Positions 1 through 13,189 of a DNA stretch of 37,896 nt are shown here, in pieces. A program made the position numbers and the translations under genes. The DNA comes from Basidiobolus heterosporus B8920 (lineage: Eukaryota; Basidiobolomycota; Basidiobolomycetes; Basidiobolales; Basidiobolaceae): positions 1 through 37,896 of the forward strand of contig JNET01035207.1 in NCBI GenBank assembly GCA_000697455.1. The letters are read 5' to 3'. The notes beneath the pieces are model-generated. The model searched no databases. It was not told where the DNA came from and saw nothing but the letters and a program-made list of their open reading frames with translations. The first letter of the stretch is position 1, and each line of letters starts with the position of its first letter.

Positions 1-841
1 GGTGCTAAATTATGTGAATTTCAACAATAACAAACTCCAAAATCAGTCTTCAATTCTGGATTCCAGAGACACATTTAGACTTTCATACTCCTGTGATAAA
101 CTAGTTAACAATGTCATCTTCCCTAGCTGTGGTACCAATTGCCTGCAATCTAGACACCATTGATTTTACTAAGCCATTAAGCCCTGTGATCAATAACAAC
201 CTCACTCACTTAATAATAGATTACTAAAGATCACCTCTCTGATGGCTTTACTCCCTCCTAACTAGGCAATTAGTTGCTATTTATATGACCTGAAGAAATA
301 TAAAGCTAACCGAGCAAATGATATTAGTTGTAGTCCTAATGTGGGGTTATTCAAGTTCTTTATCTGAATTATTTGGCACCTCTTGCTAGTATGTAATGAT
401 TTGCTAGTATGCAAAATCGATAAATATTAACATTGATGATGTTCGTTTATCTTGAGGTTACCTTATCTCGATTGTCTAAACCACCCATATAAGCACAACC
501 TTGATCAAACTAATTACGCAGCTTTAATATGGATTGTTATTATGGAAATAGGAAACAACTAATGATTATGTGGAGAGTTGATGACAGATGAATCCCTAAC
601 CCGTATTTTTAACCCATATCAGATGTACGATAAATACTCGGCTATATTTGGTAATTGTTGATCGTACGCAGACATTGCAGTCATTTTATTATTACTTTGC
701 TTTCTATAATATTAAGTACTAAAATCTTAAGCATTCTATATGATAGTACTAATGGGATTCGAGATAAAGGACAAGGAAGATAATATAACAAGTGGTAGGA
801 AACGCTGGCTTACAAAACTAGCGAGATTTGTAGAGAGCAGT
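1..841. other. AT-rich region, no gene seen
   Basis: No open frame with protein-like composition and flanking splice sites was found on either strand. The right end is the 3' flank of the elongation factor 3 gene. A gene extending beyond the left edge cannot be excluded. Confidence 0.5.
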
Positions 842-3800
842 TTAGATATCATCTTCGTCACTGCTAACTTCTTCACCATTAGCAATTCTTTGGGCTCTTC
901 TCTTTTGCTTTTGCTTGAGTTCCTTACGAGTAAGCTTCTTCTTGGATACGACCTTGGTAACGTTACCGAAGGCATCAACCTTGGTCTCAGCCTCCTCACG
1001 GGCTTGAAGCTTCTCACCGGCGTTGGTGGAGTAATCATTACCCTCGAGAGTGACGGTACCAGCATCAACTTTCCAGGTTTCGGTACAAAGGCTGGAGGTG
1101 AATTCCTTGTGATGGGAAATCATAACAACACCACCCTCATACTCCTTGATAGCCTCAGCAAGGGCACCAAGAGAGTCACGATCCAAGTAATTGGTAGGTT
1201 CATCAAGAACAAGCAAGTGAGGATTGAGCCACATAGCAGCAGCAATGACAACCTTGACCTTTTGACCACCGGACAAACCGCGGATACGGCTGTGGGTAGC
1301 GAACTCGGCGTCCAAACCAAGATCACCAAGATGTTTTTCAACTTCGGTGGCAGTCAATGATCTGGTCCAAGCACCAGCAAGGGCAGCTTCCTTAGCATCG
1401 TAGGCATCCAACATCTTCTTGAAGCCCCACTTCTCCAAATCTTCGCGAGGAACCCAGGCGTTGTCTTCGTGGCTCTTACCGACCCATTGAACTTCGTATT
1501 CGAAGGAACGACCAGCCTTACGACGACCGTACAAGTCCTCAACCTTAAGCTTTTCACCATCCCAAACAACAATGGTATCCATTTGCTTCTGTTCCTCCTC
1601 GGTGATTTGACGATCAGCCTTGTTCAGGGCTTCACGATCTTCACCGGTTTGGTAACGCCAGCGGATGTACTCGTTAGGAGTTTTGTCAAGATGCTTCTCA
1701 ACGTGATGGAAAGCGTGCTGAGCAACATAAGCAACACGAAGGTTAGGGTGCTTCTTGATTTCACCGCAGTCAGGAACGATTTCACCAGTGAGGACCTTGA
1801 TCATGGTAGATTTACCGGCACCGTTAGGGCCAATGACGGCAACACGAGAGCTCAAGGAGCATTGGACAGAGATGTTGTGCAAAGCAACCTTTGAGGCTCC
1901 GGGATAAGTGTAACCAATGTTGGTCATCTTCAAGATAGCCTTACCCTTGGACTTGACACCATCCAAGATACCAGGAGTAGGAAGCTTGAACTTGTGAGTA
2001 ACACTGGAAAGTTCGTAGTAAGATTTGGCCTCGGGGTATTGCTTCACGAATTCGGAAAGGTTACCCCTGTAGTTCTTCAATTTACGGTTCTCATAATGGA
2101 TGATACCAGTACAGACATTGTCCAAGAAACCAGAGTCGTGAGAAACGAGAATACTGGTCACGTTGGAAAGGCTGTTGAGGTAGTTTTCTAACCAGGCAAC
2201 GTTGGCAACATCCAAGTGATTGGTAGGTTCATCAAGGAGCAAGATATCAGCTTGCATCAACATAGCACGAGCCAATTCCAACTTCATCTTCCAACCACCA
2301 GAGAGGGAGGAAACAGCTTGAAGTTGCATATCTTCGGTGAAACCGACGCTCAAGAGCATATTCTTGATTTCTTCCTCGGAGATGTTAGCGAGGTTCTTAT
2401 CCTTGGCGATGAATTCGCGGACACCCAACTCAGCCTCCTCAGCTTGCAAGTTGTGTTCAACGAAGACGGTCTTAAGCTCATCAGGAGAGGGGAAACCGTT
2501 CAATTTACCTTCGGCAATGGATCTCATGAGGGTGGATTTACCAACACCGTTAGGACCGCAAAGACCGTAGCGTTGACCACGACGAAGCTTGAGTCTGGTG
2601 TTGTTCAACAAGATCATACCACCATAAGCGAGGGAGAACTCGCAGTCGCAAAGCTCTTCGCCTTCTTCCTCATCTGCAGCAGCAGCAGCTTCCTTAGCGC
2701 GGGCTTCATCCCAAGCGATGTAGTGCTTCAAAATGGTGGCGCAGACAGCTTCAGCGTTCTTCTGAAGAATGATAGGAGCAAGATAGGGAACAATGCACAT
2801 ATCCCAGTCAACCTCTTCGAAGCAACGTCTGTTAACAAGACCGGCACACATGGTAGAAACGTAGTTGAGAGCGGTGGTAGAAGCACCAAGCTTGGTAGGG
2901 GCAAGCTCGGTAATTTCCTTTTGAAGGAGGGCAATGACCTCGGAAGCTTCAATGGTCTCGAAGACTGGAGCAGCAGCTTCAGCGTTGGCACCACCGACAC
3001 GAACCAAAGTGGAACGAGCACGCTCAGCGACACTACGAAGCTCAGGGTTAGCACCAATCTCAATGATACGGTCAAGACCAGGGAGCAACTTGGGCAAGAA
3101 TTGAGCGGCATCAGCAGGGTTTTCAACCAACTTGCACATGTTGTCAATAATTACAGCAGTTTGACGTTGAACTGCAGGAGCACGCTCGGCCAAACCACGG
3201 GTAAGAAGAGGAGTCATGATGGCAAGAGCAGGAGCCTCAACTTGAGTAACAAAAGTAGTGGCAGCAAGTTTGTGAATACATTCAGGGACGTTTTCGGGAG
3301 CAGCGATACAGCCGATCAAATCATCCAAAGCAGGCTCAATATCAGGGTTGCCCACGACATCGTAGACATCGCGCATGGTAACCTTGGCAGCCTTTTGGAC
3401 TTCAGGCTTGGTATCCCACATAATCTCGGAAACACGAGGAACGATTTCGGGAAGGCAAGCTCTGACTTGTTGTGAGGAGGTGCGAGAAAGCTCGCTAATC
3501 AAGGACAAACTTCCGAGCTTGGTTTGCCATTTACCATTAACCAAAGCATCGAAGAGAACAGGCAAAAGAGCAGGAACAGCGTGCTCGCAAGGAAGAGCCA
3601 TTAAAGCAGCACCAGCAACTTTAGCGGCCTCACGAACGGCAGCGGATTTGTCAGCAAAACCACCCAAAATGATGGGCAATTCGGGGACGAGGTAGGGCTC
3701 GATGGTGTGACTAAGCTCCTTGGCAAGAGAAGCATAGACCAAAAGAGCACCCTCACGGTCGATGGGAGACTTCTTGTTCTGGGCAGCGATTTTAAGGATC

Positions 3801-4168
3801 TCAATCATACCGAAAGAGGTAACGGCTTGGAAAACGCCAACGTTACCAACGAAAGAGGCAACTTCTTGAGCGACTTGAGTTAAGGCTTCAGTGTTTTCGC
3901 ACTGAGCCAACTTCTGAAGTAGCGCTGAAGCTTTTCCTTTATCAGCAGCACGAACTTGGCATGACTCGTCAGCACATGGAGTTTCACAGTTCAAGTGGAG
4001 GTCAGCAACAGCAGCGGGAAGCTGGGCGATATCGTGGTTCATGTGAAGCATGGTAGAGAGACGATTCAAAGTGATGGAGTTAGGAAAAGCGTTGCCCTCG
4101 AAATCTGACGAAAGAGAGATGCCATCTCCAAGCGACGACGTCACATCATTTATAGAACTTGGCCAACC
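842..4168 (-). CDS. TEF3: Translation elongation factor 3 (eEF3), ABC-F ATPase
   Basis: eEF3 is the fungal ribosome-bound ATPase that helps release deacyl-tRNA from the E site and drives late translocation. The frame codes about 1100 residues, close to the usual 1045-1060 plus an N-terminal extension. Counting from the codon at 4144: HEAT repeats about 100-400, first ABC domain with P-loop GPNGVGKST at 530-538, signature LSGGW near 614 and ILLLDEPTNHLD near 634; second P-loop GPNGAGKST at 772; a chromodomain-like insertion at about 870-915 (FEYEVQWVG); signature LSGGQK near 957 and LLVLDEPTNYLD near 978. The basic tail ends SSDEDDI. The main exon has no upstream in-frame ATG: codon 4144 is GTG and the frame runs back to a pyrimidine-rich 3' splice site at 4169-4170, so the start lies in an upstream exon. 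One possibility is an ATG at 4537-4539 spliced from 4508 to 4157, adding MKNFDDNEPQ; otherwise initiation could be at an internal ATG (MLHMNHD). Confidence 0.95.
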   Translation of the reverse strand, partial: GWPSSINDVTSSLGDGISLSSDFEGNAFPNSITLNRLSTMLHMNHDIAQLPAAVADLHLNCETPCADESCQVRAADKGKASALLQKLAQCENTEALTQVAQEVASFVGNVGVFQAVTSFGMIEILKIAAQNKKSPIDREGALLVYASLAKELSHTIEPYLVPELPIILGGFADKSAAVREAAKVAGAALMALPCEHAVPALLPVLFDALVNGKWQTKLGSLSLISELSRTSSQQVRACLPEIVPRVSEIMWDTKPEVQKAAKVTMRDVYDVVGNPDIEPALDDLIGCIAAPENVPECIHKLAATTFVTQVEAPALAIMTPLLTRGLAERAPAVQRQTAVIIDNMCKLVENPADAAQFLPKLLPGLDRIIEIGANPELRSVAERARSTLVRVGGANAEAAAPVFETIEASEVIALLQKEITELAPTKLGASTTALNYVSTMCAGLVNRRCFEEVDWDMCIVPYLAPIILQKNAEAVCATILKHYIAWDEARAKEAAAAADEEEGEELCDCEFSLAYGGMILLNNTRLKLRRGQRYGLCGPNGVGKSTLMRSIAEGKLNGFPSPDELKTVFVEHNLQAEEAELGVREFIAKDKNLANISEEEIKNMLLSVGFTEDMQLQAVSSLSGGWKMKLELARAMLMQADILLLDEPTNHLDVANVAWLENYLNSLSNVTSILVSHDSGFLDNVCTGIIHYENRKLKNYRGNLSEFVKQYPEAKSYYELSSVTHKFKLPTPGILDGVKSKGKAILKMTNIGYTYPGASKVALHNISVQCSLSSRVAVIGPNGAGKSTMIKVLTGEIVPDCGEIKKHPNLRVAYVAQHAFHHVEKHLDKTPNEYIRWRYQTGEDREALNKADRQITEEEQKQMDTIVVWDGEKLKVEDLYGRRKAGRSFEYEVQWVGKSHEDNAWVPREDLEKWGFKKMLDAYDAKEAALAGAWTRSLTATEVEKHLGDLGLDAEFATHSRIRGLSGGQKVKVVIAAAMWLNPHLLVLDEPTNYLDRDSLGALAEAIKEYEGGVVMISHHKEFTSSLCTETWKVDAGTVTLEGNDYSTNAGEKLQAREEAETKVDAFGNVTKVVSKKKLTRKELKQKQKRRAQRIANGEEVSSDEDDI

Positions 4169-4503
4169 CTATGCCAAAAAAACGGAACGATTAGATAACC
4201 AGTGAAGGACAAAGATTTTGGGACAAATCGAAAATATTGATAAAAATGAAGACCAATGAGATAGAGTTGATGTGTTGATACGCCAAAACTAATTGATAAC
4301 TACTGAATGAAAGAATCAAAAAGAATTCAAACCATCACTAATCGAAGTTATGACTTCGTTTCGTAGAAAGCTTATTCCAAAAAAGAAATGAAAAGCTTCC
4401 TTCTTTTAGATACACCCACTAATTCCTCAGGTCCATTATTGGATAATCATAATACAAACCCGGACTCAACTAAATCTGGAAGCATTCTGATACAAGAGAA
4501 GTC

Positions 4504-4620
4504 CTACTTTTGGGGTTCGTTATCGTCAAAATTTTTCATGTCGTCATCGATCGGCCAATGATTTTGTTGGAAGGAGAATTTCGCAGCTTGCTTAGATGAG
4601 TAATCCAGGAAATCGTAATC
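4504..4620 (-). other. Orphan open frame upstream of eEF3
   Basis: A minus-strand frame ending in TAG at 4504-4506 reads protein-like (…QAAKFSFQQNHWPIDDDMKNF…). It is closed upstream by TGA, so it would need a splice acceptor near 4620, and I found no convincing partner exon. It may be the last exon of a very small gene between 4504 and 4943, where a GTAAGT donor sits at 4937-4942 on the minus strand. Alternatively its 3' part may be the first coding exon of eEF3. The rest of 4169-4960 shows no other convincing gene. Confidence 0.3.
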
Positions 4621-4960
4621 TCATTGTGGTCGAGACTGTCATTTATGCTGTGAGTACAGATGGCATGCGGATACTGCTAATTCAGCCAATTCTTCCTACT
4701 CGATCGTCACACCATCTTTACTATCTTATCTTCCCAAGACCAGTTGCCAGATTGTTGATATCTCAGAGAAATGTATTACTTAAGATGTTAGAGTTAGCCT
4801 ATGTTGATGAGCATTAGTCATTGGTAATGAAACAATCACCAGAGTATTCGTGATTGTTAACGTTAAAGCATCGTCATATTTGACAGCTATTTATTATTAC
4901 AGTCTTAACATATACATATATATAGGTCGCCTTTTTAACTTACAAAATTCTCACGTATTA

Positions 4961-7205
4961 TCAAAATGAGGAGTTGTCGATTGTCATCAAAGGTAAATGG
5001 CTGTCGAACCTGTTGACCTCGGGTTCTGAATTATTTGTCATTATTAGTGGAACGCTCACTACGGATGCTTTCGACGACGATTTACCAAACAACTTCTTTC
5101 GTGGCTTAGCTTCCTCTAGTTTGTCTGTATCAATCTGTGAATGGTTCTTTCTCGAGAACAGCTTTTTATGTTTGGGATGGTCCAGTGCCGTGTCTGTTGA
5201 GGCCCTGGGAATCCCTTTATATACCACAGATGGCGCCGAGTTCAAGTGAGTATGTGATAGGCCTAGATTGGGGTTATGCCCATGACTGTTTTTCTTGAAA
5301 AGCCCACCGGCCCATTGTTTCATATAATTGGCCCGTTGACGTACGGTTCTAAAGAAATATTAGAGTGGGGTTAGATTAAGATCAAGTCTTGAGCCTAAAG
5401 CAAGATTGAACATACCTCTTTGCCATCTGCATATTTATCTTTCCGGAGTTTTTCATCAAAAATAGAACTCCACAGTTTGCCATGAACAAGATTAGTAGGA
5501 ATAAATCGAACGAGCACCAGCGCACTAAAAGTGTGTACATCGTCAAGAAGAACAGGACCTTTCTACGACCTTTAACTGCCCCGATCTCTTTCAGTTCTAA
5601 ATCAATCAAACATTAATTAAATGTCGCTCCAAATTGACCATGAGAGAACTTACCAGCATAAGTCAGCTTCTTTTTTGTGGTTTGATCAACTTCAGGATAG
5701 GTAAGCAATGCAATGAATTGAATTGGAATGTCCCAAAACCCTACGCTATTTTGCTTCCTCTGGGGATTGTCCGATACTGGGGATTCAAACCAGTGCGACA
5801 AAACGCCCAGTCCTTGTCTGGACCACCAGTTTTCTCCTGAGTTGTCCACCTCATCGAATGAACAAGCGGAATGCTCAGAAGAAATAGAGTCGGGAAGCTC
5901 CTGTGGTAACGCAGATGGAGATGTATTTTGCGTTTTACGAATAAATTCATCGCCCGAATCTAAGTTGGTTTTGTCGTTCACAGGACTTGGCAACGATTGG
6001 GTCGTATATGAATGCTTCAAATCAGAGTGATATTCCTCGTCAGCACCATTACCTGACATCAGGTAAGGTTCATCCGCTTCGGGCTCCATCATTAATGAAT
6101 GTTGGGAAAGAATAGAAGATTCGTTATCAGTGGTAATGCTACCATGATGTGACTGTTCAGGATCATTTTTTTGTGAGGTTAGAGACTAAACCAATTCGAT
6201 GAGTAAGTACGAAAACGATATAACGCTTCTACTAGATGACTCACCGAAAAGTTATCATCATACCAGATTTTCAGCCATTTTGCGATGGATTTAGACGATT
6301 TTTTCCCACTTATTAAAGGGATTATCACTTGATTCAAGTATTGGAAATTATCAGAGACTTCATTATAATCGTTTCCTTCCGCCACTATGTACAGTAAATA
6401 AGAACGATTAGTTTATCTCTAAGGAAGCATGATCATTCCAAATAAAACAAATCGGTGAAGTTTCTCTAAAGCCTGTAGATCTCGTAAATGTCTAAACACC
6501 AAGTAATTCACCTTTATAGTGTGGAAAATGCTTGGTGATCACGCGATAAAAGCAGTGATATCTGTGAGGTTTTGAGGGATCAATAGCTTGTAAAATGAAA
6601 TAACTAGAAGCATCCAAGGTTTTTCTTCCTATGCTAGTACTAACAAGAGCTGCGCGAACCCACATATCTGACAAGTAAAAAGATGGAAGGAATAATTGTA
6701 GAAGATATGAAAGTTAGAATTCTAATTTAAGTGATGGAATATTGTTAATTTACAGTTACAAATACGTTAGATATTTAGCTTTAATAATAAAATCAAAAAC
6801 TCGATGAAAGAAACATATTTTCCATTTGGCTATCCGTTTGGTAACTATTTAGCCATCTACTTGCTATTAATTATTAATTGATTGATAGATCTTAGAGTTA
6901 GGCTATCCAATGTACCCGATTGAAATGTTGCAAATGGAAGAAACAGATTAGCAGATAATGGCCAATGATTGAAGTAGCTGAATTTAGGTCATAATCTCCT
7001 CATATCACATGTTACACCCCATACTTCATCCGAAACTAGAAATCACTGATTTTCTAACAAACAACTAAGCCTCTTACCATACTAGGCATCGGGGCCATGC
7101 GGTCAACTTTAGAATAGTTAGGTGATAGTGTGACTTACCATATGTGAGCAGAGTTGAAAAACGATTTCCCTTGGTTATCAGAATCACATCCAAATATAGA
7201 ACTTT
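4961..7205 (-). CDS. Unrecognised fungal membrane protein, 5' end unresolved
   Basis: Five minus-strand exons join in phase: 6667-6512, 6384-6245, 6185-5654, 5596-5416 and 5348-4961, all with GT-AG introns (GTGAAT, GTGAGT, GTAAGT, GTATGT). The N-terminal half is folded-looking (YFILQAIDPSKPHRYHCF); the middle, about 130 residues, is acidic and serine-rich. Next comes a conserved-looking block (GFWDIPIQFIALLTYPEVD), then two adjacent hydrophobic segments (VLFFLTMYTLLVRW and FDLFLLILFMANCGVLFLM), then basic MAKRTVRQRANYMKQWA and a basic, serine-rich tail ending in TIDNSSF. I infer an integral membrane protein with a long soluble N-terminus and a cytosolic basic tail, but do not recognise the family. 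An upstream exon ending at the GTAAGT donor at 7139 has the right phase, but would imply a 471-nt intron, long for this window. A further frame near 7291-7378 (IEKIAKSAGRFTAFLEYLTE) may also belong to it. Confidence 0.7.
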
Positions 7206-7586
7206 CTTCACTAGATCCGTTTTTTTTTTGCGCACGTTACAATCTTCACAACGCGCTTCTTTAGTGTTACCAGATCTTCGCTTAAAACACGAACTCAGTT
7301 AGATATTCCAAAAAGGCTGTAAACCTACCTGCACTTTTTGCTATCTTTTCAATCTTTTTATCCGTCCAAATGTTAATTTTTGGTGTTTGTTAGTGGACTC
7401 ATAAGAGATCTGTTCAAATGTGGTATACAAACGCGACATGTGTAGACTAATCAGAAATTTGTTTACAGATACTCAAGTCCTTTCATGAGAACGAATAGAA
7501 TCCATCAAAGTCACGGTTTCGATCGTAGTTGACTGATTTTGGTAAAATAGAACTTTCGCACGGGAAAAAGGTTAAGCTAACCTTAC

Positions 7587-7593
7587 TATAAAA
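7587..7593 (+). promoter_or_regulatory. TATA box of the GPI-protein gene
   Basis: TATAAAA lies 45 bp before the ATG at 7639. The same arrangement precedes the other two secreted-protein genes in the window. Confidence 0.5.
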
Positions 7594-7638
7594 CTTCATA
7601 TTCCACAGGCATGAGAATCATCCTCAACTTGTGTAAAT

Positions 7639-8214
7639 ATGAGATTGTCTACTGTTCTCGTTTCTTTGGTTTCCCTTGGCGTTGCTTCCAGCATCGTCAG
7701 TGCTGCTGATTGCTCTGATGCAGCAATCAAGAATTGTACCTCTACTTATGAAGGATTACAGAAGAAATGCGATAGCGATGATCATTGCAAGTGCGAAGAA
7801 GGCAAGAAGATCCTTGATTGCTACATCGGATGCGACGATTTGATGAAGAAAATTGATTACGAGTCAAAGAAAACTGAAGTTGATGCTATTTGCGAACTTG
7901 CCAAGAAGGTTGCTGTTACTAGTTCCACTAGCAAGACTGAATCCAAGACCTCAGAACCCAAATCTGAGGCTACTGCCTCTTCTGATGCTAAGTCCAGCAA
8001 GACCGAAGAATCCAGCAGTAAGTCTGCTACTGACTCTAAGAGTGGTTCCGAGTCTGCATCTTCTACCAGTAGTTCTGATCATGCCAAGGCTACCGGCAAT
8101 TCTACTCACAACTCTACCAAGGATGATGATGACAAGAAGAATGCTGCTTCATACACCTATCCCGGCTTCCTCCTTGCTGGTTTGATGGTTGTTGCTTCTG
8201 CCTTAGCTTTGTAG
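7639..8214 (+). CDS. Secreted 8-cysteine, serine-rich GPI-anchored wall protein
   Basis: This is a single-exon gene of 191 codons. Residues 1-22 form a signal peptide (LVSLVSLGVASSIVSA, cleavage near A-D). The mature start holds eight cysteines over about 65 residues in the order C-C-C-C-x-C-C-C-C (CDSDDHCKCEEGKK, LDCYIGC), a pattern seen in small fungal GPI proteins; it is not a clear CFEM domain. A long Ser/Thr/Lys-rich stalk follows (about 95-165), likely O-glycosylated, with N-glycosylation sites NSTHNST and an acidic DDDDKK run. The end is a hydrophobic GPI-attachment signal (FLLAGLMVVASALAL). It probably reaches the plasma membrane or wall. The ATG is the first in frame and follows a TATA box. 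Function unknown; structural or adhesive roles are only inferred. Confidence 0.85.
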   Translation: MRLSTVLVSLVSLGVASSIVSAADCSDAAIKNCTSTYEGLQKKCDSDDHCKCEEGKKILDCYIGCDDLMKKIDYESKKTEVDAICELAKKVAVTSSTSKTESKTSEPKSEATASSDAKSSKTEESSSKSATDSKSGSESASSTSSSDHAKATGNSTHNSTKDDDDKKNAASYTYPGFLLAGLMVVASALAL

Positions 8215-9376
8215 AATCATTTAATTATTTTTTATTAAATAAACATTCGTTGAGGACCCTCTCTTGAGGTCGATATCATCAATATTTATATTGCAACATT
8301 ATATTGTACTTTTCTCGTATCTTTGAACATATTTGCGCCAACAATGTAAGATATCTGAATGTCTTACTCGTTATCTTTAGCCACTGTACATATTCTCATT
8401 TTTAATAGGAATGAAGAAGATTTGTGGATCATTAATCCTAACCCTAAGAACTGTTGATTTTTATATATTTATAATTTAGCATTTTATGAAGAAAAATTAA
8501 ACCGTCATTATAGCCTTACCCAGAGGATATAGTACCTCTTACCCAATTCCTCTTAGAGGTCAGATGACTCTGTTTACATTATAGGTCCTTTTCGAATATG
8601 TTATTTGGATTATATAATATATGTAGGTTTGTCTTTACAGCACAATACTAATTAAAAGTGTTGTGAACGAAAGACTAACCAATGATCTATGACCTCACCA
8701 GAACAAGACGCTCATCCCAAAAGGTCTACGACTTGGCAGAATGGATCAATGCGAATGCCTAACAAGAAAGTGATCACGGGATATTAATACTGTCACCCCA
8801 GTTATGGGACACAATTGATTTTCAAGCTCACCATTTGGGTTGATTGAAGCTCATGTGTTGATTACATTGCATAGTGGATAGTGGATAGTATAATATAATA
8901 GTGGAATGTGGATTGAATCGAATTTAGTAATATCTCGGGTGAATGATCTTGGATGAATGATTTTCATCAGGTCAATATATTTAGCAACTACGCCGGAAGG
9001 ATAGGTAAACAAATGAGGCAGTGAAAATGACAATGGAAACGGGACTTTCGCTTCTGTGCTTCAATCTTGTTTATTATTTGTTAAAAGTACTTGTCACGGG
9101 GAAAGGGACTCAATATGGTAAAGAGTGGGGTCAAGAGAGGGGTTCACAAAATATCGGTACACTTAATAGCTACCACTCTCGAGAATAAGCCACACGAGCT
9201 GCTTGTTGAGACCAGAAACAGTCAAATGGAAACCGGTATAGCAAAAATTCGAGCCAATCCTTGCTGCTACCGACAAATGCGTGGAAATATAGCAAAGCGC
9301 AGACGAATTATCTCGGGGAAAAATTCATTAAAATAGAGGGAAATCTTCCTTGGCCTCTTCATCTATTCGGGTAACC
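8215..9376. other. Intergenic, no convincing gene
   Basis: This holds the 3' flank of the GPI-protein gene and the promoter of malate dehydrogenase. An 81-codon frame at 9091-9336 begins with a non-ATG codon and has no recognisable features, so it is not called. Confidence 0.5.
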
Positions 9377-10489
9377 ATGTTTGCTTCTCGTCAACTTGTC
9401 TCTATTACTCGTCGTACATTCTCAACTTCGATTTCTGCTGTATGTATTTTAAACTAGTCAATCTGCTTTTTGCTTACATCCTGATTCATTTTTATATTAC
9501 AGAACGTTACCAAAGTTGCTGTTCTTGGTGCTGCTGGTGGTATTGGACAACCTCTCTCTTTAATTTTGAAGCAGTCTACTCTCATTGACCATCTTAGCCT
9601 TTACGATATTGTTAAAACTCCCGGTGTTGCTGCTGATTTGAGCCATATCAACACACCTTCAAAGGTTACCGGACATGTTCCTGATAATGATGGTTTGAAA
9701 GAAGCTCTTACAGATGCTAGTGTTGTTGTTATTCCTGCTGGTGTTCCTCGTAAACCTGGGATGACTAGAGACGACTTATTCCAAACGAACGCCAGTATTG
9801 TTCGTGATTTAGCTAGTGCTGCAGCTCAACATTGCCCCAATGCTCACATCTTGGTCGTTTCGAACCCCGTGAACTCCACTGTTCCCATTGTGGCTGAGGT
9901 TTTCAAGAAGGCTGGTGTCTACAACCCTCGTAAAATCTTCGGTGTCTCTACTCTAGACGTTGTGCGTGCCTCTCGGTTTGTTTCGGAAATCCGCAAAGAT
10001 TTCGATCCTTCAACTCCTATCTCAGTCATCGGCGGCCATTCAGGGACTACTATAATTCCCATCCTTTCTAAGGTTCAAACATCTCAGAAGTTCTCTCAAG
10101 AAGAGGTTGAGGCCGTAACCCATCGAATTCAGTTTGGTGGTGATGAGGTTGTTAAAGCTAAAGCTGGTGCAGGGTCAGCTACTTTGAGTATGGCTCACGC
10201 TGGTGCTCGGTTTGCGCTTGACCTTTTAAACGCTACTGTTTCCAGAAAGAATGGAATTGTCACCCCAGCATTTGTTTCTCTAGAAGCGGATCCTGAAGGC
10301 GGAAAGGTGGTCAGAGGAGAATCAGACAATTGTGATTATTTTGCTGCCGACATCGAGCTTGGTACCGAGGGTGTCAAGAAGATCAACCCGGTGGGAGAAA
10401 TCTCGGAATTTGAGAGAAAATTACTTAACGAAGCCATCCCTCAACTTAAAACCAACATCAAGAGAGGGATTGATTTCGTTAATGCCTAA
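9377..10489 (+). CDS. MDH1: Malate dehydrogenase, mitochondrial
   Basis: NAD-dependent malate dehydrogenase interconverts malate and oxaloacetate in the TCA cycle. There are two exons: 9377-9439 codes only the 21-residue presequence [21 protein letters not shown], rich in Arg/Ser and typical of mitochondrial import; 9503-10489 codes the enzyme (intron GTATGT…TACAG, phase 0). Total 349 residues. Motifs: Rossmann [11 protein letters not shown] at the start, the substrate loop [24 protein letters not shown], and the catalytic histidine in [12 protein letters not shown]. The C-terminus (DFVNA) lacks a peroxisomal SKL, which with the presequence favours the mitochondrial isoform over the cytosolic or peroxisomal ones. 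The intron falls at the targeting-peptide/enzyme junction. Confidence 0.97.
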
Positions 10490-11397
10490 CGATGTCCATT
10501 TGTTTCCCGCAGCCTATACGCTGTGTACATGTACAGAAATTGGCTCGCCTTTTTTTGCATATCTAACATAGATCTCGTTCCAAACACACAGTCACATTAC
10601 ATGATATAACCAACAATGCCTACATTTTAAATAAACGCACTCCAGAAATCATATAATAACAATTCAAAGTAATTAGGTTTAATTTCTCCGTATTAGGAAT
10701 CTAGTTAAATATCTCTGAACTGTTATTGCGACAGTTTTTTTATCAAAGTTGTAGATATTTCGGGTTGAGTTGTAGCATTTGTTAAAATCTTTAAGTGACA
10801 TATATTGGAAGATCATCTAAAAAGAGATTATTTCACTCCTTTAGTTTAATGCCCAGAATAGTCCCAGATACATGAAGTCTAGCAGTATGGGGTTCTTGGT
10901 AGTTGTGTGAAATATAGATACAACAACTGTATGAACATCATGGAGAGTGTAGAGGAGGGTATAGAATCAAATATCCTGAACAATGGGAGTAAAATGAATA
11001 AGAGTTTGTGCTATTTCAACTAGTATTTGATGTATTTCAGGTTCATGGGACTATAGTGAACAAACAATTAAATAGGTGTAGAGCAAGGATCATGTAAGAT
11101 ATAGTACATCCCTTCAAATGAAAGAATTGTATTAAAAATAAATGAGACAAAGGAGATCATGATAGGAGGGGGTGGAGTGAGGTGAAGATGGCGGTGGTAA
11201 AGTAGTAGCTTTAATACCATGTAAAAGGGAAATAATATTCGGAGAGGAAATCACTTCGTAGGTTCCTTCTACAAAAGTCCTGTGAAAACCAGGCCAAGGG
11301 ATGGGGTGAGATAATGGGTTGGATGTCCATTGAATGAATTCAGTGAAAGTGACGGAAATGATTATGTAGTGAATCAAAGCTTCAACAAGATCAAAAA
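10490..11397. other. Tail-to-tail intergenic region
   Basis: AT-rich 3' flanks of malate dehydrogenase (plus) and HOG1 (minus). No further gene is visible; short frames here have no matching splice signals. Confidence 0.5.

Positions 11398-13189
<1,792 letters not shown>

Noticed and set aside
740-1360. 206-codon plus-strand open frame starting with ATG
   Set aside because: Mostly antisense to the eEF3 3' end, same bias artefact, no recognisable features.
2216-3475. 419-codon plus-strand open frame
   Set aside because: Entirely antisense to eEF3; explained by the strong codon bias of that gene. Its translation is low-complexity Ser/Gly/Asn/Leu with no motif.
4596-4817. 73-codon plus-strand frame (MSNPGNRNLIVVETV)
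   Set aside because: Begins with ATG and contains a GTGAGT, but no downstream exon makes a sensible product and it overlaps the minus-strand orphan frame.
9091-9336. 81-codon frame upstream of malate dehydrogenase
   Set aside because: Non-ATG start, composition not protein-like, ends just before the MDH1 promoter and has no splice partners.
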